From: Sphingomonas sp. 32-62-10
GTDB taxonomy: Bacteria > Pseudomonadota > Alphaproteobacteria > Sphingomonadales > Sphingomonadaceae
NCBI GenBank assembly: GCA_002280555.1
Contig: NCEE01000023.1
Location: 82,989-146,988 of the forward strand
Reading direction: 5' to 3'
DNA length: 64,000 nucleotides
The position numbers were made by a program, and so were the translations under genes. Shown here piece by piece: positions 7,733 to 16,058 of the stretch. The notes below the pieces were generated by a model. That model was not told the DNA's origin, did no database searches, and worked only from the letters and a program-made list of their open reading frames with translations. Position 1 is the stretch's first letter. Each line of letters opens with the position of its first letter.

Positions 7733-9540
7733 GTCGCCGCTCCGGGACCCATGACAGTCACGGTCTGCATCATGCCGCCATGCATGTGATACAGCAGGTG
7801 GCAGTGAAACGCCCAGTCGCCGGGCTCATTCGCGGTCAGATCGAACTGCGCGCTGGCGCCTGGTTGAACGATCATCGTGTTCTTGCGCGGTTGCAGCGCA
7901 GCTGGCTGGCCGTTGACCATCTCAAAATACATGCCGTGCAAGTGAATCGGGTGCGCCATCATGGTGTTGTTGATCAGCTTGACGCGGACCCGTTCGTTCC
8001 AGGCAAAGCGGATCGGCACATCACTGATCGCCGAATACATCCGCCCATCGAACGACCACATATAGCGTTCCATGTTGCCGGTCAGGTGCAGTTCGAGCAG
8101 TCGCGTCGGCTCCTTGGCCTCGGCATGCGCCTCACGGGCCACCAGCATGCGATAATTCAGCACACGGTGCGGTACGTCACGCAAACCAAGGCCGGGATCG
8201 CCCATTTTGTCGACCGGCGCCATCGACACCATGTCGATGCCAGGGCCGATCGCCACATCGGGCGGCAACAGCGATGTGTCACGCATCTTCATACCGTCCA
8301 TGCTCATGGAGACATCCGGCTTGGGCTTTGGCGCAGCGCCATCACCCGTCGCTTCATGGCCCATCGCAGCATGATCCATGCCGCCATGGTCCATCCCGCC
8401 GCTGCCATGGTTCATCCCCATGTCACCCATCGTGAGAACAGGCGCCGCTCGCAGTGGCGGCACGGCGGCACGCGCGCCCGGCGCGCTCGCGAGCGTCGCC
8501 AGCGCCATGCCCGACCGCTCCATTGATTCCGCAACGATACTGTACGCTGCCGCCGCGCCAGGCTCGATGATGACATCATAGGTTTCGGCGGTGCCAATCT
8601 GCAATTCATCGACCTCCACCGGCCGCACCGGCTGGCCATCGGTTGCCACCACGTTCATGGGCAGGCCCGGAATTCGGACGTTGAAGAAGGTCTGCGCCGA
8701 TCCGTTGATGATCCGAAGCCGAACCCGTTCACCGGGTCGAAACAGATATTCCATGCCCTCGGTCGGCCCGCGCCCATTGGCAAGGAACGTAAAGGTCGGC
8801 GCACCGATATCGGCGATGTCGGTCGGCATCATCCGCATCTTGCCCCACATCCGCCGTTCCTCGGCTGACATCGGATAGTCGTCGGTAAGCGTGTTCTGGC
8901 GGTAGTTGAAATAGCCGCCGCCGGTGCGGAGCCGGTTCATGATGAAATGCGGATCGAGGGTGGTGAATTCGCTGAGCAGCAGGATGTAATCGCGGTCGAC
9001 CTTGATCGGATCGCCGCCGCGCGGCTCGATAATCATCGGCCCGTAATGCCCGGATTGCTCCTGAAGGCCCGAATGGCTGTGATACCAATAGGTGCCCGAT
9101 TGCCGGATCGGGAAGTCGTAGACGAAGGTCTCGCCTGGGCGAATGCCGGGAAAGCTGATCCCCGGTACGCCGTCATACTGGAAAGGCAACAGCAGCCCGT
9201 GCCAGTGAACCGAACTGTCCACACTCAGGCCATTGGTGACGTTGAGGCGGACATGCTGACCCTCAGTCAGCCGGATCAACGGCCCCGGCACGCTGCCGTT
9301 CACCGCGACACCGGGCCCACGTCGTCCCTCGACGATGCGGTGCCCGTTGCCGATGGTGAGATTGATGACCTCACCCGATACCTCATCGAAGCCCGCGGGG
9401 ATCAGCGTCTTGCCGCCGCCATGGCCGCCCGAATGCCCAGCATGAACGCTCTGGCCCCGCGCCCAGGCAGGTGCCGCGAGCATCGATGCGCCGAGCCCGA
9501 GGCCGCTGAGAATTGATCGCCGGGAAAGGTCGTTGGTCAT
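7729..9540 (-). CDS. copA: Multicopper oxidase CopA, copper-resistance system
   Basis: A 603-residue periplasmic multicopper oxidase. A twin-arginine signal (SRRSILSGLGLG, residues 6-17) implies export of the folded, copper-loaded enzyme. Copper-site motifs are HWH (112-114), HSH (154-156), HPIHLHG near residue 535, and the type 1/3 site HCHLLYHMHGGMM beginning at H579. A Met/His-rich insert (MGDMGMNHGSGGMDHGGMDH region, about 385-435) matches the copper-binding stretches of CopA/PcoA. It oxidises Cu(I) in the periplasm. ATG 9540 is preceded by GGAAGGA about ten bases upstream. The promoter region, shared with divergent csoR, contains an ATACCC-N5-GGGTAT palindrome, so copper derepression is expected. 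Confidence 0.95.
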   Translation of the reverse strand: MTNDLSRRSILSGLGLGASMLAAPAWARGQSVHAGHSGGHGGGKTLIPAGFDEVSGEVINLTIGNGHRIVEGRRGPGVAVNGSVPGPLIRLTEGQHVRLNVTNGLSVDSSVHWHGLLLPFQYDGVPGISFPGIRPGETFVYDFPIRQSGTYWYHSHSGLQEQSGHYGPMIIEPRGGDPIKVDRDYILLLSEFTTLDPHFIMNRLRTGGGYFNYRQNTLTDDYPMSAEERRMWGKMRMMPTDIADIGAPTFTFLANGRGPTEGMEYLFRPGERVRLRIINGSAQTFFNVRIPGLPMNVVATDGQPVRPVEVDELQIGTAETYDVIIEPGAAAAYSIVAESMERSGMALATLASAPGARAAVPPLRAAPVLTMGDMGMNHGSGGMDHGGMDHAAMGHEATGDGAAPKPKPDVSMSMDGMKMRDTSLLPPDVAIGPGIDMVSMAPVDKMGDPGLGLRDVPHRVLNYRMLVAREAHAEAKEPTRLLELHLTGNMERYMWSFDGRMYSAISDVPIRFAWNERVRVKLINNTMMAHPIHLHGMYFEMVNGQPAALQPRKNTMIVQPGASAQFDLTANEPGDWAFHCHLLYHMHGGMMQTVTVMGPGAAT

Positions 9541-9571
9541 GGCATTGCGGATCCTTCCCGATGCCGATACT

Positions 9572-9588
9572 ATACCCCCCATGGGTAT
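9572..9588. promoter_or_regulatory. Candidate CsoR operator between divergent copA and csoR
   Basis: The 17-bp palindrome ATACCC-CCCAT-GGGTAT sits in the 68-bp gap between the copA start (9540) and csoR start (9609). CsoR/RcnR-family repressors typically bind G/C tracts flanked by AT in inverted repeats of this form. A single site could control both divergent promoters. Confidence 0.75.
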
Positions 9589-9608
9589 TCAAGGGAGGAT
9601 TGCGGGGC

Positions 9609-9881
9609 ATGGGCAAACACAAGACTGATACCCTTAACCGGCTGAAGCGGATCGAGGGGCAGGTTCGCGGCATTGCGCAGATGGTCACCGATGAGCGCTA
9701 CTGCATCGAGATTCTGCATCAGGTGCAAGCCGTGCGGGCGGCGTTAGCGAAGGCCGAAAGCGAAATCCTGAAAGATCATGCCGCATGCTGCGTGGCAGAG
9801 GCGATTGCGTCAGGCGATGTCACCGAACAACGCCAGAAATTCAGCGAACTGATAGATTTATTCGAAAAAACAAAGCGATAG
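9609..9881 (+). CDS. csoR: CsoR-type copper-sensing transcriptional repressor
   Basis: A 90-residue all-helical DUF156 regulator. Residues C32, H57 and C61 keep the 25- and 29-residue spacing of the Cys-His-Cys copper(I) site of CsoR (C36, H61, C65 in Mycobacterium tuberculosis), which separates it from FrmR (no third Cys) and RcnR (His instead). The N-terminal region TLNRLKRIEGQVRGIAQM is the family's DNA-binding signature. It has an extra N-terminal His4. GGGAGGA at 9593-9599 precedes ATG 9609 by nine bases. The gene is divergent from copA, and the CsoR box lies between them, so it is the likely copper-responsive repressor of both. It is the last gene before the tRNA-Ala boundary. Confidence 0.92.
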   Translation: MGKHKTDTLNRLKRIEGQVRGIAQMVTDERYCIEILHQVQAVRAALAKAESEILKDHAACCVAEAIASGDVTEQRQKFSELIDLFEKTKR

Positions 9882-9944
9882 CGCCTTTGCTTGCGAAGGG
9901 TGCTCACCAAAAAGCAGACTATGTCTCTGATTATCAAGAAAAAG

Positions 9945-9999
9945 GGGCTGGTGGAGCCGAGGGGAATCGAACCCCTGACCTCTGCAGTGCGATTGCAGC
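9945..9999 (-). repeat. Direct-repeat copy overlapping intact tRNA-Ala (attL-like)
   Basis: Identical to 5974-6028, in the same orientation. It covers the 3' part of the tRNA-Ala gene (from the anticodon arm to CCA) plus four bases beyond it. Together the two copies bound the copper gene block. Confidence 0.85.
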
Positions 10000-10024
10000 G
10001 CTCTCCCATCTGAGCTACGGCCCC
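9949..10024 (-). tRNA. tRNA-Ala (anticodon CGC)
   Basis: A 76-nt tRNA including an encoded CCA. The acceptor stem GGGGCCG pairs with CGGCTCC (one G-T pair). The D arm is GCTC...GAGC, the anticodon stem CTGCA/TGCAG with loop ATCGCAC gives anticodon CGC (reads GCG, Ala), and the T arm is AGGGG-TTCGATT-CCCCT. The 5' end is at 10024 and the 3' end at 9949. Confidence 0.95.
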
Positions 10025-10195
10025 GCCCGTTTCCGCTGGGTGGCCAGCGGGCGCTCTGAATACCGACAGCACTGACGCGATGCAACATCGTGCGCGCGAG
10101 CGGGCTGCGCTCACATCCTGTCTACCGCTGCCGGTTGCATTTTCTCCGGCTTTGCGCATACCGAAGTTTCGAAAACCAAAACGCAGGAGAGCAAG

Positions 10196-11185
10196 ATGGC
10201 CCATGCATGGACGCTGAAATCACGCCCAAGTGGCACCCCGACGCACGATAACTTCGCGCTGGTCGACATCGCCACGCCGCCGGTCGAGGCCGGAATGGTG
10301 CGGATCGCCAATCGCTGGCTCTCGGTTGATCCCTATATGCGCGGTCGGATGAACGATGTGAAAAGCTATACCCCGCCATTTGCGCTGGGCGAGGCAATGC
10401 AGGGCGGCGCGGTCGGCGAGATCGTCGAAAGTGCTGCCGATGGCTTTGCGGTTGGCGATATGGTGCTCCACATGGCCGGATGGCGTGACGAGGCCGTGCT
10501 GCCCGCATCGCAGGTGCAAAAGCTCCCCCCGCTCGGCGTTGATCCTCAGGCGTTTCTGGGCCAGCTCGGCATGCCCGGGATGACCGCGTATTTCGGGCTG
10601 CTCGAAGTGGCGAGCGCGAAGGCCGGTGATGTCGTATTCGTGTCGGCAGCCGCGGGCGCGGTCGGGTCGACATTGGTGCAGATCGCCAAGGCCAAGGGCA
10701 TGACGGTCATCGCTTCGGCCGGGGGCGCTGACAAATGCGCCTGGGTCGCGTCACTCGGGGCAGACCATGTCATCGATTACAAGGAAGATGGTAGCCTGGT
10801 GAAAAAGCTGATGGCGGCGGCTCCCAACGGCATCGATGTGTACTTCGACAATGTCGGCGGCGATCATCTCGATGCGGCGCTGGCCGTCGCGAACGAACGC
10901 GCGCGGTTTGCGATTTGCGGGATGATCGATGTGTATAACAGCGGGGCCGCCACCCAGCTCCGCTATGCCGCGCGCATCATCGGTGCGCGCATCCGCATCC
11001 AGGGCTTCATCGTCAGCGATTATATGGCGCGCGCGGCTGAGTTCTATGCCGATATGGGCGGCATGTTGGCCGCGGGCCAGTTGACGCGCGAAGAAACGAT
11101 CCATGACGGGTTGGCGAGCATGCCCGATGCGTTTCTCGGCCTGTTTTCAGGCGGCAACAAGGGCAAGATGCTGGTTCGGGTCTGA
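10196..11185 (+). CDS. NADP-dependent medium-chain oxidoreductase (leukotriene B4 dehydrogenase / CurA type)
   Basis: A 329-residue zinc-free MDR protein. The N-terminal GroES-like domain carries the family's SVDPYMRGRMND motif (about residues 43-54). The Rossmann domain has AAAGAVGSTLVQIAKAKG as the nucleotide loop, then a VIDYKEDG segment and FDNVGGDHLDAAL, diagnostic for the LTB4DH/CurA branch, which reduces alpha,beta-unsaturated carbonyls with NADPH. The physiological substrate is unknown. A good ribosome binding site (AGGAGAG) precedes ATG 10196. The gene is divergent from the tRNA-Ala gene, with 171 bp between them, and ends 50 bp before a REP-like palindrome. Confidence 0.9.
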   Translation: MAHAWTLKSRPSGTPTHDNFALVDIATPPVEAGMVRIANRWLSVDPYMRGRMNDVKSYTPPFALGEAMQGGAVGEIVESAADGFAVGDMVLHMAGWRDEAVLPASQVQKLPPLGVDPQAFLGQLGMPGMTAYFGLLEVASAKAGDVVFVSAAAGAVGSTLVQIAKAKGMTVIASAGGADKCAWVASLGADHVIDYKEDGSLVKKLMAAAPNGIDVYFDNVGGDHLDAALAVANERARFAICGMIDVYNSGAATQLRYAARIIGARIRIQGFIVSDYMARAAEFYADMGGMLAAGQLTREETIHDGLASMPDAFLGLFSGGNKGKMLVRV

Positions 11186-11234
11186 TCGGGCGGGCAGGCG
11201 ATGGCGGCAATCTAAGCCATCGTCACACAAACAT

Positions 11235-11300
11235 ACCGTTCGTGCTGAGCGAAGTCGAAGCACCCTGCGCAGGCCTTCGACTTCGCTCAGGCCGAACGGT
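11235..11300. repeat. REP-like intergenic palindrome (family A)
   Basis: Long inverted repeat: arms near 11235-11260 and 11274-11300 share CTGAGCGAAGTCGAAG and its complement, with a short loop. It lies between convergent genes. Related copies occur at 27496-27602 and 51651-51730. Confidence 0.8.
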
Positions 11301-11326
11301 CGGAGCAACTGTCTATCGGAACGGCT

Positions 11327-12244
11327 TCAGTTGACCCCGCTGAACGTATCGCACTGCGCCGGATCGCCGGTATCGAGCCCGCGCTTCAGCCACCGCATCC
11401 GATCGGCAGAGCTGCCATGGGTAAAGCTGTCAGGCACCACCTGGCCCTGCGCTTGACGTTGCAATGTATCGTCGCCGATCGCCTGAGCCGCCGTTAGCCC
11501 CTCTTCGATGTCGCCGGGTTCCAGCCGATTGCGATTGGCCGCCCCCCAAACGCCTGCAAAGCAATCCGCCTGCAGTTCCAGCCGAACCGACAATGCGTTG
11601 CCTTCGGTCCGGCTCGCGCGGGCCTGGGCGCGGCGAACCTGATCGGACGTGCCGAGCAACGTCTGGATATGATGGCCGAATTCATGCGCCATCACGTAAT
11701 TGGCGGCAAAATCACCCTTTGCACCAAGCTTGGTCTCCAACTCCTGAAAGAAGCTGGTGTCGAGGTAGATGCCATTGTCGCTGGGGCAGTAAAATGGCCC
11801 CATCGCTGATTGCGCCGCGCCGCACCCGGATTGCCCCTGGCCGCCATAAAATTGAAGCGACGGTGCTTTGTAGGGCTGGCCGGCCTGCGCGAACAGCGCC
11901 TTCCAGCTGTTATTGGCCGAGGTGAAGGCGTCGCATGCTGCCTTGCTGGCTGCGTCGACGGAACAGGCCTGCTGGGCACTCGTGCCGCCGCCAGCGCCGG
12001 TGCTGGCGGGCGTTTGCCCCACCTGTGCGGTCGGGACCAATCCGACACCGGTAAGCGACGGCAAGCCGCCGATGAAGAAAAGCACAGCGAGCAAAACGGC
12101 GACACCACCGCAGCCGAACCGGCTGAACACCAGCGGCAACAGGCCGAGCAACAATCCGCCGCCGCCACCGCCAAACCCCATACCACCGCCCTGTCCGCGT
12201 TGGTCGCCAACGTCAATATTGGGATCGAAATCGTCGAGACGCAT
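11327..12244 (-). CDS. Neutral zinc metallopeptidase (YpfJ family), membrane-anchored
   Basis: A 305-residue protein of the putative neutral zinc metallopeptidase family (Pfam PF04228). A short N-terminus (RLDDFDPNIDVGDQRG) precedes a Gly-rich stretch (residues about 18-30) and a single membrane segment (about 31-65), then a large periplasmic domain. The HEFGHHIQTLLG motif near residue 188 supplies the zinc-binding HExxH, and further conserved pieces are YCPSDNGIYLDTSFF and ELQADCFAGVWG, where the glutamate is the likely third ligand. The substrate is unknown for the family. The gene is convergent with the MDR oxidoreductase, with the REP-like palindrome between them. Confidence 0.92.
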   Translation of the reverse strand: MRLDDFDPNIDVGDQRGQGGGMGFGGGGGGLLLGLLPLVFSRFGCGGVAVLLAVLFFIGGLPSLTGVGLVPTAQVGQTPASTGAGGGTSAQQACSVDAASKAACDAFTSANNSWKALFAQAGQPYKAPSLQFYGGQGQSGCGAAQSAMGPFYCPSDNGIYLDTSFFQELETKLGAKGDFAANYVMAHEFGHHIQTLLGTSDQVRRAQARASRTEGNALSVRLELQADCFAGVWGAANRNRLEPGDIEEGLTAAQAIGDDTLQRQAQGQVVPDSFTHGSSADRMRWLKRGLDTGDPAQCDTFSGVN

Positions 12245-12618
12245 CGGTGGAGCCCTTGCTGAGGATCGCTGTCCCCTGAATGCGTAATGCGGGCACTGGT
12301 TGCAAGCCGCATGCGTCGCATGCTTCGTTCATTGGGGCGTTGTTCGCCGCGTCATGGACGATTTGTCTGGTGGGTGAGGGGGCAGATTTTCGTAGCCCGT
12401 AAGGTCCGCTGTTGGGTGGTGAGCCGAAGTGCCGCTTGTGATTGTTTCCGCCGCGAAAGCAGCCTTCAAATTCCAATGGCGGTGCGCCCTTTTCTTTGCG
12501 GGCGATAAAATGACCCAGCTTTCCCAAAAAGGTGCAATATTCTCCGAAAAGGGGAAAATATCGAAGTTGGCGGACGGCCTTGGATGGTTAAATCTCAACC
12601 ATCTTTGTGGAGACCGAT
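12245..12618. other. Intergenic region before the MipA gene
   Basis: About 370 bases between the divergent metallopeptidase and MipA-like genes. The right half (from about 12500) is AT-richer, suiting a promoter. GATGGTT/AACCATC arms at 12583-12589 and 12597-12603 form a small hairpin directly before the MipA ribosome binding site. Open frames on both strands give arginine- and proline-rich translations without domains and are not considered genes. Confidence 0.45.
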
Positions 12619-13494
12619 GTGACGCTAACTTTGCGCCTGATGATGTTGGCGACCACAACTTGTTTGATTGCGGCTCCAGCACGCGCTGAGCAACTGGAAC
12701 TCGCTACGGTACCCCGAATCGAGGTCGACACTGCGACTCTGAACCGCGATACGATTACCTTTAGCGGCGGCGTAGGCTATCTCCCCAGCTACGAAGGGTC
12801 GAACAATTATATCGCCGTCCCCGTTGCAGTGGTGCGCGGCAGGGTAATGGGCTTCAACTTCTCAACGAACGGCTTGCAGTTGTCGGTTGACGGTGTCCGG
12901 AATCGCAAGGGTTCCAGACTGGACGTGATGTTTGGGCCAATCATTGGCCTGAACGTCAATCGCAACGCCCGCATCGTCGATCCGCAGGTTCGGGCTTTGG
13001 GCAAGCTCAACTCCGCTCTTCAGTTTGGCGGCTTTGTAGGAATTGGCAAAACAGGTGTGTTGACCAGCGCGTATGATAAAATCGCGCTGCGTGTCAGCTA
13101 CCTCCGTGACATTTCCGGAGTGCATAACAGCTACATAATTTCGCCGTCTATCGAATATGGCATGCCCATCAGCCGCCGAGCCTATCTCGGTATGTCGGCA
13201 TCGGCGTCATTCGCCGGAGATGGTTATGCGGAAACCTATTTCGCTGTTGATGCCGCAGGATCACTGGCGAGCGGGCTGCCGGTGTTTGCCAGACCGCGTG
13301 GTGGCGTGAAAAGTTATACTGGCTCCGTGGTCGGCAATTATGCGCTGACAGGCGACCTGCTGCGTGGTTTGCAGCTTTTTACGGTGATCTCCTACAGCCA
13401 GTTGCAGGGCGATTTCGCACTCTCCCCCATCACCAGCATCGCGGGCGGCGCGGACCAGTTTTATGGGGTGCTCGGCATCGGTTATACCTTCTGA
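12619..13494 (+). CDS. MipA/OmpV family outer-membrane protein
   Basis: A 291-residue exported beta-barrel protein. A signal peptide (about residues 1-24, ending APARA) is followed by the MipA/OmpV signature FSGGVGYLPSYEGSNNYIAVPV and alternating strands with VMFGPIIGLNVNRN, and the chain ends GVLGIGYTF, with the terminal phenylalanine of barrel proteins. The family includes MltA-interacting scaffold proteins and OmpV porin-like proteins; the precise role is unknown. A GTG at 12619 lies six bases after a TGGAGA site and is preferred. A GTG at 12607 would add four residues, so the exact start is uncertain. A 7-bp hairpin precedes the ribosome binding site. Confidence 0.85.
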   Translation: MTLTLRLMMLATTTCLIAAPARAEQLELATVPRIEVDTATLNRDTITFSGGVGYLPSYEGSNNYIAVPVAVVRGRVMGFNFSTNGLQLSVDGVRNRKGSRLDVMFGPIIGLNVNRNARIVDPQVRALGKLNSALQFGGFVGIGKTGVLTSAYDKIALRVSYLRDISGVHNSYIISPSIEYGMPISRRAYLGMSASASFAGDGYAETYFAVDAAGSLASGLPVFARPRGGVKSYTGSVVGNYALTGDLLRGLQLFTVISYSQLQGDFALSPITSIAGGADQFYGVLGIGYTF

Positions 13495-13680
13495 TTACCG
13501 GGTAGCATGGCATTGCAGCGGGTTACGTGGGGAGTGCGTCAGTTTTGCCCGCGTCTTCAACCTTAACCGATATGCCCAACTGTTGCAGCTAGCACCTCCG
13601 AAAAAGTGTGGCTGCTTCCAGGCAGCTGCGATTTGGCCCGGAATGGCGACAACTGGGGCGAAAACTGCCAATCCCTCCAC

Positions 13681-13760
13681 GTCACCCCGGACTTGATCCG
13701 GGGTCCCGCTTCTCGTTGGCGGGGAAAGGCAGCGGGACCCCGGGTCGAGCCCGGGGTGAC
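13681..13760. repeat. Intergenic palindrome (family B)
   Basis: Begins GTCACCCCGGACTTGATCCG and ends with the complementary GAGCCCGGGGTGAC; an inner GGTCCCGC/GCGGGACC pair extends the hairpin. Related copies are at 22531-22625 and 38917-38995. Confidence 0.85.
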
Positions 13761-13917
13761 GGTTGGGCGAGGGGCAATCGATTGCGCCTGTGCTAAATTC
13801 AGCCGAAATTTTCCTACATCGCCGCCATATGGTAAAGTGACCACTGCTCTTTGAAATCGTCGATCATCAGCGACGTTGCATGCCGCCGACCACACCCGCA
13901 ACAAAGTGCGCCAGACC

Positions 13918-13944
13918 CGCAACTTCCGCAACTTCCGCAACTTC
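13918..13944. repeat. Short tandem repeat, three copies of CGCAACTTC
   Basis: Three exact 9-bp units in tandem, about 130 bp upstream of the patatin gene. Unit number could vary between strains by slippage. No coding frame runs through it with support. Confidence 0.8.
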
Positions 13945-14073
13945 ACATCTGAATGTGCCCTGTCGTTAAGCTCCCGGCGCCCGGTGCCGGTGGGCGCTCC
14001 TCCCTCCGTAATTGCCGCGTTTTCATCAAACTGTCGTTGATCGAACAGGCAAGGCAGGCCATTCATTCAGGCC

Positions 14074-15255
14074 ATGGCAGATCAACAATCCGATACAATC
14101 AATCAGATGCGGCACGCCGGGAATATGCCGTTGCCCGAAACCGTGGCGCTGGTGCTGCAGGGCGGCGGGGCGTTGGGGAGCTATCAGGCAGGGGTGATCG
14201 AAGGTCTGCAGGGCTCAGGTATCGGGATTGACTGGGTGGCAGGCATTTCGATCGGCGCCATCAACGCCGCGATCGTCGCGGGCAATCCGCCGGAACAGCG
14301 GGTCGAAAAGCTGAAGGCCTTTTGGGACAGGATGACGAGCAGCCTGCCGAGCTTTCCGATTTTTCCCAATGATATGGTCCGCGAATTCGTTCATGAATGG
14401 TCGGCGGGGATGGTGCTGGCGACGGGCGTTCCGGGATTTTTCACGCCGCGCTTGTTGCCGCCCAATTTCGCCGCGCCGGGCAGTGCGGGAGCGCTCAGCT
14501 ATTATGACAGCGCGCCGCTGAAGGAGACGCTCGATTCGCTGATCGACTGGGATCTGGTGAATGACGGGCCGGTGCGGCTGTCCGTCGGCGCGGTGGATGT
14601 GATCAGTGGCAATTTCCGGTATTTCGACAGTGCGATCGAACGGCTGGATGCGCGCCACATCATGGCTTCGGGGGCATTGCCGCCAGGGCTGCCGCCGATC
14701 GAGATTGATGGCAGCCTGTGGTGGGATGGCGGGCTGGTATCCAACACCCCGCTCAGCCATGTGCTCGATCATCAGGAACATGGGATGTTGGTGTTCCAGG
14801 TCGATCTGTTCTCAGCCGCTACGGAGGCACCGCGCACCATTATGGACGTGATGGCGCGCGAAAAGGAAATCCGGTTTTCCAGCCGCACCCGCCAGGTGTC
14901 CGATCAGGTGATGAAGCTTCGCCAGGAACGCGAGAAGATCCGCCGTTTGCTGGCCAAATTGCCTGCCGCGATGAACGAGGATGCCGATGTGCAGGCACTC
15001 GTGGCGCTGTCAGCCGAACAGCCCGTCAATCTGGTTCAGCTGATCTACAAGGCCAATGCCTGGGAAGGCGGATCGCGCGATTTCGAATTTTCGGCGCGCA
15101 CCATGCGCGAACATTGGGAGGCTGGTCTGGCCTCGATCGATCTGGCGATGAGCAATGCGCAGCTGGTGACCGAAAATATCCTGACCGGCAAAAGTGCTGC
15201 ATTCGATTTGTGCCCGAAACAAGGGCTGAAGCGTTCTGGGCCTGAGCTCGACTGA
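14074..15255 (+). CDS. Patatin-like phospholipase family protein with C-terminal DUF3734
   Basis: A 393-residue serine hydrolase of the patatin family. The oxyanion loop is QGGGALGSYQAG (29-40), the nucleophile is S59 in GISIG (57-61), and the catalytic Asp is D218 in WWDGGLVSNTPL. The C-terminal third (about 250-390) is the DUF3734 extension, with KEIRFSSRTRQV and an NLVQLIYKANAWEGGSRDFEFSA stretch split by conserved residues. No signal peptide is present, so it is cytoplasmic. It is followed 17 bp later by 3-hydroxybutyrate dehydrogenase. This pairing suggests a role in polyhydroxybutyrate granule or acyl-ester turnover, which is inference from context. The ribosome binding site before ATG 14074 is weak. 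Confidence 0.9.
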   Translation: MADQQSDTINQMRHAGNMPLPETVALVLQGGGALGSYQAGVIEGLQGSGIGIDWVAGISIGAINAAIVAGNPPEQRVEKLKAFWDRMTSSLPSFPIFPNDMVREFVHEWSAGMVLATGVPGFFTPRLLPPNFAAPGSAGALSYYDSAPLKETLDSLIDWDLVNDGPVRLSVGAVDVISGNFRYFDSAIERLDARHIMASGALPPGLPPIEIDGSLWWDGGLVSNTPLSHVLDHQEHGMLVFQVDLFSAATEAPRTIMDVMAREKEIRFSSRTRQVSDQVMKLRQEREKIRRLLAKLPAAMNEDADVQALVALSAEQPVNLVQLIYKANAWEGGSRDFEFSARTMREHWEAGLASIDLAMSNAQLVTENILTGKSAAFDLCPKQGLKRSGPELD

Positions 15256-15272
15256 TAAGCGGAGACGAATCG

Positions 15273-16058
15273 ATGTTCCTGAAGGGCAAAAGCGCGATTG
15301 TGACGGGTTCCACCTCTGGCATCGGGCTGGCCTATGCCAAGGCTTTTGCCGCCGAGGGCGCCAGCGTGATGATCAACGGCTTTGGCGACGCGGGAGAGAT
15401 TGAAAAGGAACGCGCAGCGCTGGCTGCAACCAGTGGTGCGACCGCGCTGTATGACGACGCGGACATGACTGATCCCGATGCGATTGCCGAAATGGTCGCG
15501 CGGTGCCACGCCGAGCTCGGCGGGCCGGATATCATCGTCAACAATGCCGGCATCCAGCATGTCAGCCCGATTGAGGATTTTCCGGCCGACAAGTTCGAAG
15601 CCATCATCAAGATCAATTTGACTTCGGCCTGGTATCTGATCCGCGCGGCCGTGCCGCACATGAAGGCGGCTGGCTGGGGCCGGATCATCTCAACTGCATC
15701 AGCGCATTCGCTCGTCGCGAGCCCGAACAAATCGGCCTATGTGATGGCCAAGCACGGCATTGCAGGGCTGACCAAGACGATCGCGCTGGAAGTTGCGACG
15801 CATGGTATTACCGTCAACGCGATCAGCCCCGGCTATGTCTGGACGCCGATGGTCGAAAAACAGATACCCGACACGATGGCGACGCGCGGGCTGACCCGCG
15901 AACAGGTGATCAACGATGTGCTGCTCAATGCGCAGCCCACCAAGGAATTCGTCACATCCGAGCAGGTCGCGGCTTTGGCGCTGTATCTGTGCCGTGACGA
16001 GGCCAAGGGGATTACCGGGGCCAATCTGTCAATTGATGGCGGCTGGACCGCGGCATGA
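15273..16058 (+). CDS. bdhA: 3-hydroxybutyrate dehydrogenase
   Basis: A 261-residue short-chain dehydrogenase. It has the nucleotide motif TGSTSGIG (residues 11-18), NNAG near 90, an active-site serine in STASAHS, and YVMAK with Y156 and K160. The segments GIQHVSPIEDFP and NAISPGYVWTPMVEKQIPD are characteristic of D-3-hydroxybutyrate dehydrogenases, which convert 3-hydroxybutyrate to acetoacetate with NAD+ after polymer degradation. GGAGACGA precedes ATG 15273. The upstream neighbour is a patatin hydrolase, and the downstream DUF4893 lipoprotein overlaps its stop by four bases (ATGA), so all three are likely cotranscribed. Confidence 0.92.
   Translation: MFLKGKSAIVTGSTSGIGLAYAKAFAAEGASVMINGFGDAGEIEKERAALAATSGATALYDDADMTDPDAIAEMVARCHAELGGPDIIVNNAGIQHVSPIEDFPADKFEAIIKINLTSAWYLIRAAVPHMKAAGWGRIISTASAHSLVASPNKSAYVMAKHGIAGLTKTIALEVATHGITVNAISPGYVWTPMVEKQIPDTMATRGLTREQVINDVLLNAQPTKEFVTSEQVAALALYLCRDEAKGITGANLSIDGGWTAA

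Larger units (their letters stand above)
5974..9999. mobile_element. Putative tRNA-Ala integrated island carrying copper-resistance genes, no integrase
   Basis: The block lies between two 55-bp direct repeats that coincide with the 3' half of tRNA-Ala(CGC). The intact tRNA is at the right end and the fragment at the left, so the inserted DNA sits on the tRNA's 3' side, as expected for islands targeting tRNA genes. The cargo is copC, copB, copA and csoR only. The repeat period is 3,971 bp. No integrase, excisionase or transposase gene is visible; 6029-6322 has no recognisable coding sequence and may be decayed mobility DNA. Interpretation as an island is inference from the repeat geometry. Base composition is not visibly different from the host. 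Confidence 0.65.
13495..14073. other. Intergenic region with repeats, no gene seen
   Basis: About 580 bases between MipA and the patatin gene. It contains an 80-bp palindromic repeat (13681-13760) and three exact copies of CGCAACTTC (13918-13944). A long open frame on the minus strand (13563-14066) covers both repeats and has no domain, so it is not called. No tRNA or clear terminator is seen. Confidence 0.5.

Noticed and set aside
13918..13944. Tandem CGCAACTTC units as a possible CRISPR fragment
   Set aside because: Units are 9 bp, contiguous without spacers, and only three; no cas gene is present.
13563..14066. Long minus-strand open frame between MipA and patatin genes
   Set aside because: It runs through a palindromic repeat and the CGCAACTTC tandem, has no ribosome binding site or domain, and its composition follows the GC-rich non-coding context.
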